Origin: an uncultured Dysosmobacter sp.
Lineage (GTDB): Bacteria > Bacillota > Clostridia > Oscillospirales > Oscillospiraceae
DNA: 64,000 nt
NCBI GenBank assembly: GCA_947625655.1
Contig: CANQPD010000009.1
Coordinates: 1 to 64,000 of the forward strand
Direction of reading: 5' to 3'
Shown: piece by piece, positions 18,491 to 26,202 of the stretch
How the letters are laid out: each line of letters opens with the position of its first letter
Position numbering within the stretch: position 1 is the stretch's first letter
The notes under the pieces: model-generated
Database searches by the model: none
Seen by the model: only the letters and a program-made list of their open reading frames with translations
What the model was told of the DNA's origin: nothing
Program-made: the position numbers and the translations under genes

Positions 18491-18601
18491 AGCGTGTTTT
18501 GTGGACGGTTAGAGGCCCGTTTTCCGGGGCGAATGATAAATGATACCAGCCGCCCCGGTTGAGGGCTTGCGGAGCCTTGCAAATCAAGGCTTTTCCCGCT
18601 C

Positions 18602-19015
18602 TTAACTGTCCACAGCAGACCTCCTTTTCCGTTCACTTTCTGTTTTCTGCCGCCTGTGAACTCTGGCGGCGCAGTCCGGGCAGTATTTGCCCCGGTTGGA
18701 CTTCGGGACGAACACACCGCCGCACTCCGCACAGCGTTTCAAGTCCCTGTCCCGGTAAATCTCCGCTTCCAGCGTCCTGTCCAGCGGCAAGACCGCCCAG
18801 CGGAACCACTTGCAGCAGACGGAGAACGAAATCATCTGCGGACAGGCGCAGGTGTCGCCATCGTCCAGCGCAAGGCAGTTTCCGTCCTCGCAGTTGCAGC
18901 ACTCCCGGCGTATCAGGCCGCTGGCTCGTCTCTTCTGGGGCGGGGTTATGCGGTAGGGGGAGCCGTCCGGCCTGTGTTCCAGCGGCGGCAGGTGTTGATA
19001 GGGTCTTTTGCTCAT
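18602..19015 (-). CDS. cysteine-rich VLP domain protein
   Basis: A 137-aa protein with many cysteines in pairs (CCNCEDGNC, CACPQ, CCKWFRWAVLP, CAECGG, CPDCA), including a C-terminal zinc-ribbon-like block. The VLP motif names a family often found beside RepA and Mob genes on Firmicutes mobile elements. Function is unknown; metal binding is inferred from cysteine spacing. Confidence 0.85.
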   Translation of the reverse strand: MSKRPYQHLPPLEHRPDGSPYRITPPQKRRASGLIRRECCNCEDGNCLALDDGDTCACPQMISFSVCCKWFRWAVLPLDRTLEAEIYRDRDLKRCAECGGVFVPKSNRGKYCPDCAARVHRRQKTESERKRRSAVDS

Positions 19016-19172
19016 GCGTCCCTCCGTTTTCTTTGGCGTGTTCTGTTTCCAAGGTGCTTGTCCATCGATGAACTATCCCAAGTCTACACCTTTTTGACCG
19101 CCTGTGCCGTATATCCAAGAGGTAGGAAATCAGCCTGAAAAACTCCCTATTTCCACGCTCTCGGATTTGTGA

Positions 19173-19178
19173 TATAAT
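19173..19178 (+). promoter_or_regulatory. -10 box of promoter for the gene at 19244
   Basis: TATAAT at 19173-19178 with TTTCCA 17 bp upstream (19150-19155). It points toward the small plus-strand gene, with AAAGGAGGAG following before the ATG. It also marks the switch from minus- to plus-strand genes in the element. Confidence 0.6.
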
Positions 19179-19243
19179 CAAAAAAAGATAAAAGACAAAT
19201 TCAGGTTTCTGGTCTTCTTGCACAAAATAAAGGAGGAGCTATT

Positions 19244-19507
19244 ATGCAAATTGTTTATATTCCAAGCGAATCAATGTCTGTTCAAGGTAAAAAAGATGAA
19301 ATCTATAAAAGATATGGGAAAGACTGGAATATTAGAGAACAGGGAGGAGGTAACGGAAATTGGTTGTTGACCAGAAAAAGTGATGTGCTTGTAGATGGAA
19401 AAAGTTATCGTACTTTTGTACTTGAACACTACGGTAAATCCAAGCTGACAGCGAAGCTTGTTGATAAATTTCGTGAAGATGTAGCAAATGGTAAAATAAA
19501 ACTGTAA
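19244..19507 (+). CDS. hypothetical protein of the mobilizable element
   Basis: An 87-aa protein not recognised. It is basic, soluble, and much more AT-rich than all neighbours, suggesting separate acquisition. It contains NIREQGGGNGNWLLTRKSD and a C-terminal basic helix (KLVDKFREDVANGKIKL), with the look of a small nucleic-acid-binding or regulatory protein, but this is a guess. AAAGGAGG precedes the ATG, and a strong terminator follows directly, so it is a single-gene unit. Confidence 0.72.
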   Translation: MQIVYIPSESMSVQGKKDEIYKRYGKDWNIREQGGGNGNWLLTRKSDVLVDGKSYRTFVLEHYGKSKLTAKLVDKFREDVANGKIKL

Positions 19508-19515
19508 ATGCCTAT

Positions 19516-19560
19516 GCCGTTATGCTATGAGCATAGTACATAGCATAACGGCTTCTCTTT
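19516..19560 (+). terminator. terminator after the hypothetical gene
   Basis: A 14-bp perfect stem GCCGTTATGCTATG/CATAGCATAACGGC with a 9-nt loop, then TTCTCTTT. Confidence 0.88.
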
Positions 19561-19585
19561 CGTTGAGCTAGCAAGGAGGGTGAAT

Positions 19586-20386
19586 ATGTCTTTATCCATA
19601 CAAGAGCGATTAAAAGACCTACGTGTGGAGCGTGGCTTGACGCTGGGGCAGCTTGCGGAGCAGACCGGGCTTTCCAAGTCTGCGCTGGGCAGTTACGAAA
19701 CGGAAGACTTCAAGGACATCAGCCACTATGCCCTTATCCGGCTGGCGAAGTTTTACGGTGTGACCGCTGATTATCTGCTGGGGCTGTCTGAAATGAAAAA
19801 TCACCCAAACGCCGATCTTGCAGACCTGCGTTTGAGTGATGAAATGATTGACCTGCTGAAAAGCGGGAGGATAGACAATACCCTGCTGTGTGAGCTGGCG
19901 GCGCACCCGGATTTCCCCCGGCTGATGGCTGACCTTGAAATCTATGTGAACGGAACGGCACTGAAACAGGCGCAGGGTGCAAACGCCATAGTGGACACGA
20001 TGAGCGCAACTGTTATAAAAAAGCATAATCCTGGCATGAGTGATACGCAGTTAAGACAGCTTATCACCGCCCATATTGATGAGGACGAGTTTTGCCGCTA
20101 TGTGATACAACGGGACATAAACGGGATTGCCCTTGCTCTGCGGGAAACACACAAGGACGATTTTTTCAGCGTCCCAGAGGATAACCCGCTAAAAGAAATG
20201 CTGGAAACTGCTGGTGAAATCGTCAGCCAGGACAGCGACACGGAACAAGCGTACTTGGCGTTTATCTGCAAACGGCTCAAGCTGAATTTTAGGAAGCTGT
20301 CAGTAGAAGAACGGAAGTGGCTGAAAAAGATTGCGGAAAAATCCGACTTGCTGAAGAATCCAAAACCGCAGAGAGGACGAAGATAA
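19586..20386 (+). CDS. XRE-family helix-turn-helix regulator
   Basis: A 266-aa protein. The Cro/C1 HTH is at about 6-65 (RLKDLRVERGLTLGQLAEQ, GLSKSALGSYE, YGVTADYLLGLSE). The 200-residue C-terminal region is helical with no recognised domain; in similar element-borne regulators it senses a signal. AAGGAGGGTG lies 5-6 nt before ATG 19586. It converges on the efflux gene and shares its terminator. It may control transfer functions of the element. Confidence 0.88.
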   Translation: MSLSIQERLKDLRVERGLTLGQLAEQTGLSKSALGSYETEDFKDISHYALIRLAKFYGVTADYLLGLSEMKNHPNADLADLRLSDEMIDLLKSGRIDNTLLCELAAHPDFPRLMADLEIYVNGTALKQAQGANAIVDTMSATVIKKHNPGMSDTQLRQLITAHIDEDEFCRYVIQRDINGIALALRETHKDDFFSVPEDNPLKEMLETAGEIVSQDSDTEQAYLAFICKRLKLNFRKLSVEERKWLKKIAEKSDLLKNPKPQRGRR

Positions 20387-20438
20387 AAAATGCCTGAACG
20401 GCGGTTCTGGTTTTTCAGAACCACCATCCAGGCATTTT
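20387..20438. terminator. bidirectional terminator between XRE regulator and efflux gene
   Basis: Outer stem AAAATGCCTG/CAGGCATTTT encloses a second hairpin GGTTCTG/CAGAACC. A and T tracts on both sides allow it to serve both convergent genes. Confidence 0.85.
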
Positions 20439-20466
20439 GTTTAGTAATAGAAAAAGGTGCAGTTGA

Positions 20467-21687
20467 TTATTGCGTATTGTCAATCTCTCTCAAACCGGGT
20501 AGTAAAAATACGGCAAGCGCAACGATGATAATGCCAATTCCGCAAATGACAAACCATTTCTCAACTCCCAGCCGCTCCGCCAGAGGCCCGGAAATGACAA
20601 GGCCAAACGGCATGGCGAGGGAAGCGGCGCTTGTCAGTAGAGAAAAAACTCTCCCCAGATATTCTGGTTTGACCGTTTCTTGAAAAATCGCATTTTGCAC
20701 ACCGTAAAATGGAGCGGAAATTCCCATAACAGTACAGCACACAACAAAGACAAGAAATGCGTCTGGCGGCAAAAGCCCGGAGAGCATATTGCTAACGCCC
20801 ATCAGGAGAACGGAAAGACCGATGGTGTACCGCCGTTTCTTAAAACCGCCCCAAATGCTCAGAATGACTCCGCCAAGCAGCATACCAACCGCAAAAGCAA
20901 TTTCAGCGGCAGAGGCATGGGCCGGTGTTCCTTTGAAGTATGACATACAGATGAGAGGAAAAAGCGTACTGATTGGCATATAAAAGAACATATAAATTAC
21001 ACCAATCCAGAGCAGAGCAAAGAGGCCCCTGTTTTGCTTTAATACCACATACCCCTCTTTCATATCCTGTAAAAACTGTTGTCTTTTCGTTTCTGGACAT
21101 AGTTCAGGCGTTGGTATGGACGAAATCGCAACAGTCACACAGGCAAGGATTGCACCCACAATATCTAACAATATAATTGCATTAAGAGGCCAAACAGCAT
21201 ATAAAAACGCTGCGGCAGCTGGACTGATAATCGCACTTACTGCTTGCATGGTCGACGTGTAACCAGCGCATTTTGTAAGTTCCTCTTTTGGCACAATCAT
21301 AGGTGTTGCTGCGCTGAATGCTGGAGAATGAAAAGCAGTTCCCGCACTTCGGATTAACAGGACAACCATAATAGACCATACGGGCAATTCCATGTAAAAC
21401 GCCACCAGCGCCAGAATACCGCCAGCGGCGGCAATTATCAAATCCGCACCAATCATTACGCTTTTACGGCTGTGCCGGTCAACAAAAGCACCTGCAAACG
21501 GGCCTAAACAGGCTTGCGGCAAAAATCCAATCAGTGTTGCCGCCGTCAATATGATTGCAGAATTAGTTTTCGCAACCAAATAAAAGATAATGGCCATTTG
21601 CAAAATACCGCTGCTAATAAAGGATATTGCTTGTCCGGCAAGAAGTGTAAAATAAGTTTTTCTCCATGAATTGTTGTTTTGGGTCAT
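20467..21687 (-). CDS. Mef-like macrolide efflux MFS transporter
   Basis: A 406-aa, 12-helix major facilitator protein that closely resembles Mef(A)/Mef(E) in length and motifs: WAGQ-like LLAGQAISFISS, LQMAIIFYLV, GPFAGAFVDRHSRK (motif A), MIGADLIIAAAGG, PVWSIMVVLLIRSAGTAFHSP, and KPEYLGRVFSL. Mef proteins export 14- and 15-membered macrolides using the proton gradient. No msr(D) ABC-F partner follows. ATG 21687 has GGAGG upstream. A long leader with terminator hairpins precedes it, suggesting drug-induced attenuation. Resistance is inferred, not shown. Confidence 0.88.
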   Translation of the reverse strand: MTQNNNSWRKTYFTLLAGQAISFISSGILQMAIIFYLVAKTNSAIILTAATLIGFLPQACLGPFAGAFVDRHSRKSVMIGADLIIAAAGGILALVAFYMELPVWSIMVVLLIRSAGTAFHSPAFSAATPMIVPKEELTKCAGYTSTMQAVSAIISPAAAAFLYAVWPLNAIILLDIVGAILACVTVAISSIPTPELCPETKRQQFLQDMKEGYVVLKQNRGLFALLWIGVIYMFFYMPISTLFPLICMSYFKGTPAHASAAEIAFAVGMLLGGVILSIWGGFKKRRYTIGLSVLLMGVSNMLSGLLPPDAFLVFVVCCTVMGISAPFYGVQNAIFQETVKPEYLGRVFSLLTSAASLAMPFGLVISGPLAERLGVEKWFVICGIGIIIVALAVFLLPGLREIDNTQ

Positions 21688-21698
21688 AATGCGAACCT

Positions 21699-21992
21699 CC
21701 TTTTTTATTGCATTGTTCCTTTGTTTCTGCAATAAAAAGCAGGCGTTGTCCCACAGAGAGGGCAGACGCCTGCATAACAACAAAGCACGAAAAAACACCA
21801 CGATACAGTTCAAAGACTGCTCGTGTCAAACCTACGTGTTCCTTTGCATACGCACGCAAAAAAAGCCCACCATCATGTGGAAAGGTACTTCTACTTTTTA
21901 TTGCTTATTAGCGTACACAAATTAACACACGTAAGCCTCCTTCCAATCTCAAACTGTCGCACAGTATAACACACATCCGATAGACTTGTCAA
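21699..21992 (-). promoter_or_regulatory. promoter and attenuator leader of the efflux gene
   Basis: On the minus strand: -35 TTGACA (21987-21992) and -10 TATACT (21963-21968), 18 bp apart. GGAAGGAGG then precedes a possible seven-codon leader frame, GTG TTA ATT TGT GTA CGC TAA (peptide MLICVR), at 21911-21931. Two T-rich steps follow, the nearest to the gene being a strong hairpin GCAGGCGT/ACGCCTGC (21740-21776) with TTTTTATT. This arrangement matches ribosome-stalling attenuation known for mef(A) and other macrolide genes. Confidence 0.72.
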
Positions 21993-22019
21993 CCATTTTT
22001 AACCTTGTTTTCCATCTTG

Positions 22020-22571
22020 TTTTTCCATCTCTTACGGGCAGTAGCAAAGCCAGGCGAGCCAGTCAACGGTCAAGATGAACGGCGCTTTCAGCGCCGCCGT
22101 TGACAGTCTCGCCCGTCTTTGCTAATGGGTAATCAAGGCGGGAAAGCCATTTTAGGGCTTTCCCGCCCATTTCAATTTTGGGAGAAGAAAGGCCCCAAAA
22201 TGAACGAGTGCGGCCAAACACTTTTAGGGATTGGCCACCTTGTCCACCCATCCAGCGGGGCGGCGGGGAACGGTCAAGGCCGGGCGTCAGCCCATTCATT
22301 TCAGCCTTGACGGTTTCCTGCCGTCCTGCTACTTTTCCCGGAGTGTGGCCACACATCTGGTCACGGTGTCCAGAGCTTTGGGACTTTTTGTCCCATAGGC
22401 CGGGGGCGGAGGACGAGGGACGGGGGCTTTCATAATACGCCCTGTCTGCTGCTGAAATCAGCCCTTTGTTTCCGGCTTACCAGCCCCAAACAAAGCCCTG
22501 CTTTCCTGCCGCGTCAAATGCCCTTGCCCTCCCCGGCGGCAACGGTATTTTCAGGGCAACGCCGACAGAGC
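22020..22571. other. non-coding right part of the mobilizable element
   Basis: No convincing gene. It holds a strong hairpin GGCGGGAAAGCC/GGCTTTCCCGCC (about 22138-22169) and a smaller GGCGCTTTCAGCGCC palindrome near 22081. The region leads into oriT and may carry accessory transfer or replication signals. Confidence 0.5.
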
Positions 22572-22607
22572 GTATAACACACTACACTTTGCTCCGCAAA
22601 GTCGTGT
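22572..22607 (-). other. oriT with MOBV-type nic site
   Basis: Read on the minus strand, the inverted repeat ACTTTGC-GGA-GCAAAGT is followed by GTAGTGTGTTATAC. The pMV158/MobM nic region is TAGTGTG/TTATAC, an exact match. The relaxase of this element is of the same MOBV (Mob/Pre) type, which supports this as its nicking site. Confidence 0.82.
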
Positions 22608-22691
22608 GCCAAATGGGGCGCTGCCCCCTTTGGAAACCCCCGCAACAAACAGGTGCTATGCACCCAGCCGGGAGCATAGCGCCGTTTGTTG

Positions 22692-23273
22692 TCAGCAGCC
22701 CGTTTCACGGTCTGCGTGTAGTTCCTTGTAAACTGACCTAAGGTATAAGCTACGCAACTGTTTCATATTTGGAAGAAAGGACAGGTCTGTAATCTGGATG
22801 CCTGACAGCCTCAAATCTATTATCCGAGTGAGAGCCATTAAAGGTGACAGGTCTGTAATTGGATTGTGACTTAGATCCAGAATTGAAAGCGATTTCAAAC
22901 CTTTTAATTGCGTCAAGTCAACGCATTGATTTTCTGCTAAACACAAAACCTTTAGCTGCGTCAGATTGGCTAGCGGTCTCAAGTCTATAACTTGATTCTG
23001 ATTTAGAATCAACTTTTTTAGTTGCGTCAGATTGGAAAGCGGTGTCAAGTCTATAATACGATTCCGAGAAAGGTCAAGCGTCGTTAGCTCTTTCAGTTCT
23101 GCTAGAGGGGTTAAGTCAGAGATCAAGCTCCAACACAGATACAGCTTATTTAAGTGCTTTAAAGCCGCCAGTGGTGTCAGATCTTTGATAATTTGAAGCC
23201 CCATTGGTAGTTCCGTTGTGTCTAAAGCAATTTTCTGCCCATCAATAATGATCGAGTATCTATCAGGTATCAT
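22692..23273 (-). CDS. leucine-rich repeat protein, N-terminal piece of an interrupted gene
   Basis: A 193-aa reading frame. After a 25-residue N-terminus (MIPDRYSIIIDGQKIALDT) come about seven 21-22-residue internalin-like LRRs. No signal peptide is seen, so a cytosolic protein is likely, unlike secreted internalins. The last 15 residues after RSLYL (RSVYKELHADRETGC) are encoded by the inserted element. Joined to the piece at 14711-15120 it gives a 312-aa protein with unbroken repeat spacing. The promoter at 23402-23430 and GAGGGAAG upstream should still drive this half. Confidence 0.82.
   Translation of the reverse strand: MIPDRYSIIIDGQKIALDTTELPMGLQIIKDLTPLAALKHLNKLYLCWSLISDLTPLAELKELTTLDLSRNRIIDLTPLSNLTQLKKLILNQNQVIDLRPLANLTQLKVLCLAENQCVDLTQLKGLKSLSILDLSHNPITDLSPLMALTRIIDLRLSGIQITDLSFLPNMKQLRSLYLRSVYKELHADRETGC
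22716..22735 (-). repeat. right terminal inverted repeat of the mobilizable element
   Basis: The complement reads CAGTTTACAAGGAACTACAC, differing by one base from the left repeat at 15122-15141. The LRR coding sequence resumes just outside it. Confidence 0.88.
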
Positions 23274-23401
23274 AAAACTTCCCTCAATGCAAAGAAATTC
23301 AAACTACCGTTATAAAACATTTTCTGCCTAAACCTATAATTATTAGTTTGAACTTCAAAATTCTCCCCCCCTTTAACATTTTACGGTCACTATAATAGTC
23401 A

Positions 23402-23430
23402 ATTATAGCCCTAATAAAGCAACACATCAA
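23402..23430 (-). promoter_or_regulatory. promoter of the LRR gene
   Basis: On the minus strand TTGATG (23425-23430) and TATAAT (23402-23407) are 17 bp apart, about 130 nt upstream of the LRR start. Confidence 0.65.
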
Positions 23431-23450
23431 GCCCATGATTTTATGATAAG

Positions 23451-23550
23451 AACGCCGCCCAACGGGACTATGGGCGGCGTTTTCATATATTCCACCGAGA
23501 AAGGAGGAGTGTTCCCCCACAGGCCAGCCATCGGGCTGGCTTTTTCTATT
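23451..23550 (+). terminator. two tandem terminator-like hairpins upstream of the DUF7768-like gene
   Basis: Hairpin AACGCCGCCCA/TGGGCGGCGTT followed by TT at 23451-23483, and GCCAGCC/GGCTGGC followed by TTTTTCT at 23523-23548. They may end transcripts entering from the element or act as leader hairpins of the next gene. Confidence 0.7.
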
Positions 23551-23572
23551 TCACAACGAAGGAGGTTTTTAG

Positions 23573-23986
23573 GTGGCTGACGACAAAAAGAATATTCCCG
23601 ACACTGGGAAGGTAGGGTTGAACACCATGAAACGGAGGTTTTCTATGAAAAGACCCCTTGCGTATATCGCCGCCGCATGGTGCGGCGAGGACTACAAGAA
23701 CACGGAACAGGCGGCCCGGTATTGCCGGGCGGTGTATGAGGCGGGCTTTTCGCCCATCTGCCCCACGCTGTATCTGCCTTTGTTCCTCAACGACGCCGTT
23801 CCCGAGGAGCACAAGAACGGTATCGACATGAGCCGTGACCTGCTGCGGCGCTCCCATGTGCTGGTGGTGTGCGGCCATACCGTCACCGAGGCCATGAAAA
23901 ACGACATCGCCGTGGCCCAGCGGCTGGGGATCACCGCCACAACGCTGGATGGCATCCTCACCGTCAAAGGACAGGGGCGGCGCTGA
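23573..23986 (+). CDS. DUF7768/DUF4406-like element protein
   Basis: A 137-aa protein (or 113 aa from ATG 23645, which has its own CGGAGG). The core RPLAYIAAAWCGEDYKNTEQ, SPICPTLYLPLFL, and HVLVVCGHTVTEAMKNDIAVAQRLG resemble small Rossmann-like proteins related to nucleoside 2-deoxyribosyltransferases (DUF4406 type) carried on Clostridial ICEs, usually next to ardA. Enzymatic function is not established. The ardA start codon follows within 2 nt, although that gene is broken. Confidence 0.78.
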   Translation: MADDKKNIPDTGKVGLNTMKRRFSMKRPLAYIAAAWCGEDYKNTEQAARYCRAVYEAGFSPICPTLYLPLFLNDAVPEEHKNGIDMSRDLLRRSHVLVVCGHTVTEAMKNDIAVAQRLGITATTLDGILTVKGQGRR

Positions 23987-23987
23987 T

Positions 23988-24022
23988 ATGGATACCCCGT
24001 TTGAAGCGTATGTCACCAACTT
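23988..24022 (+). pseudogene. ardA antirestriction gene, first 12 codons only
   Basis: ATG GAT ACC CCG TTT GAA GCG encodes MDTPFEAYVTNL, typical of the start of Clostridial ICE ArdA proteins. After 12 codons the sequence switches into the middle of a serine recombinase (ILLVFMFDR). The joint at about 24020-24023 marks a deletion that removed most of the original element. Confidence 0.7.
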
Positions 24023-25387
24023 ATTCTGCTGGTGTTCATGTTTGACCGCATCGGGCGTATCGCTGACGAAACGCCCTTTGTGGTGGAATGGTTCGTAAAG
24101 AACGGGATCGAGGTATGGAGCACACAAGAGGGAGAGCAGCGCTTCGACAGCCACACAGACAAGCTCACAAACTATATCCGCTTTTGGCAGGCTGACGGTG
24201 AAAGCGAAAAGACTTCTATCCGTACCAAAACCGCATTGGGCCAGCTTGTTGAGGGCGGTGGCTTCAAAGGCGGCCTTGCTCCATACGGCTATGACCTTGT
24301 GAAAAGCGGGCGCTTCAACAAGCGCAAGCATGAGCTCTACGATCTGGTAGTCAACGAAACCGAGGCCGCCGTGGTGCGGATCATTTTTGACAAGTATGTG
24401 CATGAGGGCTTCGGCGCTCAACGGATTGCCACCTACTTGAACAAACAGGGCTACCGGGCAAGAACGGGTAAGATGTGGCACCACGCCAGTATCCGTGGCA
24501 TTGTCTGTAATCTCACTTATACGGGCGTCCTGCGGTGTGGAGAAAGCCGATCCCAAGAGCTGTCCCACCTGCAAATCATTTCGCCGGAGCTGTTTGAAGC
24601 GGCCCAGCATATCCGTACTTCCCGGGCCAACAGCGCCGAACAGGAACGCCATATCCCGCTGAACACCCGGGGCAACTCCCTTTTGGCCGGGAATGTGTAT
24701 TGCGGACATTGTGGAGCGAGGCTGTCCCTCACCACCAACGGCAAGGCTTATCCCTGCAAGGAAGATCCCGATCGGGTGGTGAAGCGTGTGCGGTATGTCT
24801 GCTACGGGAAAACCCGCAAGCAGACCGACTGTGACGGTCAGACGGGCTACACGGCCCATATCCTTGACGGGATCATTGATAAGCTGGTGCGCCAGATCTT
24901 TGAGCGCATGAAAGCGATCCCCAAAAGCGATATAGTCAATATCCGCTACCGGGAAAAGATGGAGGAACGGAAAAGCCTGCTCCATAGCGTCCGGGCGGAA
25001 TACACCAAGGCCGCCGCTGACCTTGAAACGCTGAAAGGCGAGGTTATCAAGACCATCCGTGGGGAGAGCACCTTTTCCAAGGAGCTGTTAAGCTCTCTGA
25101 TTGTCGAGGCCGAGGCCAAATGCCAGGAGCTTCAAGAGAACATGGAAAAGGCACAGGCGGCCTATGACGAAGGGAAAACGGTGCTTGCTTCGCTGAACGC
25201 CCAATATGACGATATAATCTCATGGGCGGAAATGTACGACACGGCCAGTATGGAGGCCAAAAAAATGATCGTCAACTGCTTAATCAAGCGGGTGGATGTC
25301 TACCGGGACTACAAGCTGCACATTGATTTCAATATCGACTTTGAGCAGTTCTGCGGCGGGCTGGACATCGTGACGATTGCCGCATAA
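24023..25387 (+). pseudogene. large serine recombinase lacking its catalytic N-terminus
   Basis: An open frame of about 454 codons (GTG at 24032 possible). It begins inside the resolvase domain at ILLVFMFDRIGRI, so roughly the first 70-80 residues with the catalytic serine are gone. The recombinase domain (APYGYDL, YVHEGFGAQRIATYLNKQGY), zinc ribbon (YCGHCGARL...C) and coiled coil are complete. It lies at the right end of the outer element, where its integrase should be, and probably once inserted it into tRNA-Ala. It cannot be catalytically active as is. Confidence 0.85.
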
Positions 25388-25420
25388 AAAACAAAACCTC
25401 GCTTCCGAAAGGAAGCGAGG
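25383..25420 (-). terminator. terminator of the element-borne tRNA-Ala
   Basis: Stem CCTCGCTTCC/GGAAGCGAGG with a GAAA-type loop; on the minus strand it is followed by TTTTGTTTTTT. It lies downstream of the tRNA-Ala at 25441-25516. Confidence 0.88.
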
Positions 25421-25440
25421 AAAAGTTCTTTCCCTTGATA

Positions 25441-25516
<76 letters not shown>

Positions 25517-25579
25517 AAATGTGGGAAAGAACATTTATTAAGTTTTGTGAGGGGTGTGTAACCGCTTCAACCGGGCTCC

Positions 25580-25597
25580 CAGCTGAGCTATACCCCC
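25580..25597 (-). pseudogene. 5' piece of the split tRNA-Ala gene
   Basis: These 18 nt are the first bases of tRNA-Ala (GGGGGTATAGCTCAGCTG on the minus strand). Together with 14553-14610 they rebuild a 76-nt gene. Confidence 0.88.
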
Positions 25598-25614
25598 GAA
25601 CCAGAACAGTTGGT

Positions 25615-25643
25615 AGTATAGCAAGGCTTTTAAAAATTGTCAA
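25615..25643 (-). promoter_or_regulatory. promoter of the split tRNA-Ala locus
   Basis: Minus strand TTGACA (25638-25643) and TATACT (25615-25620), 17 bp apart. It now reads through the 18-nt tRNA stump and then into the element-borne tRNA-Ala, 63 nt further on. The region 25644-25863 shows no gene. Confidence 0.88.
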
Positions 25644-25863
25644 TATTAAAATCGAAGAATTTTCCTGAAAACGAAAAAATATTTCTTTCCTTTTGCACCG
25701 CGCGGGCATGGCTTTTCAAACGGTTGGCGGTTTGAACACGCAATTGCCACAAGAGCAGAGAACCGTAGCGGCAAAGAATATGGATGAGCTGGCTGCCTCA
25801 GTGCCTTAACCTGGCATCCTGCCGCCGATCCGCAAGAAAATTGTTGGTTTCTTGAAATTTGTG

Positions 25864-25892
25864 TTGACAAAGGCCGGCCATTTTGCTATACT
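25864..25892 (+). promoter_or_regulatory. promoter of tRNA-Ala on the plus strand
   Basis: TTGACA (25864-25869) and TATACT (25887-25892), 17 bp apart. The -10 region GCTATACTATCAACTGTTC is nearly identical to the divergent promoter at 25615, so the tRNA-Ala locus looks like an inverted duplication. Confidence 0.9.
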
Positions 25893-25923
25893 ATCAACTG
25901 TTCCGAAACGGAGCATCTGATTC

Positions 25924-25999
25924 GGGGGTATAGCTCAGCTGGGAGAGCGCTTGACTGGCAGTCAAGAGGTCAGCGGTTCGATCCCGCTTATCTCCACCA
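25924..25999 (+). tRNA. tRNA-Ala(GGC)
   Basis: An intact 76-nt gene with encoded CCA. Acceptor GGGGGTA pairs with TATCTCC, including G3-U70. Anticodon loop CTGGCAG gives GGC. It is identical to the remnant at 14553 over the shared part. Confidence 0.96.
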
Positions 26000-26051
26000 A
26001 AAGAAGTACCGGGTTTCCGCCTGATAGGCTTGAAAACCGGTACTTCTTTTT
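25999..26051 (+). terminator. terminator of tRNA-Ala
   Basis: Stem AAAAGAAGTACCGG/CCGGTACTTCTTTT followed by T, directly behind the tRNA. Confidence 0.9.
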
Positions 26052-26202
26052 GTAAACGCCCGCCATTGCGGAAAAGCGGGGAGGGCAGAGCGTCCCATCC
26101 CCACCCCTTGACTTTTTCGGCCATTTATGGTAAAATTTTTGCGTTAAACCAGCCGCCGCCCCGGGCGCCGGCCTCATCAATCAAAGAATGGAGAGATACG
26201 TC

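Larger units (their letters stand above)
15116..22740. mobile_element. mobilizable serine-recombinase element (Tn4451-like) inserted in an LRR gene
   Basis: This 7.6-kb element is bounded by 20-bp inverted repeats with one mismatch (15122-15141 and 22716-22735), each a few bases inside a CTAA shared by both junctions. Gene content from the left: large serine recombinase, TnpW-like protein, MOBV relaxase, RepA, Cys-rich VLP protein, a small AT-rich gene, an XRE regulator and a Mef-like efflux gene, then an oriT. The mixture of LSR, TnpW and Mob/Pre relaxase recalls Tn4451. Its GC content is visibly lower than that of host genes. It appears complete for mobilization. Confidence 0.88.

Noticed and set aside
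22692..23273. LRR protein as a secreted internalin
   Set aside because: Neither LRR piece nor the reconstructed protein has a signal peptide or cell-wall anchor.
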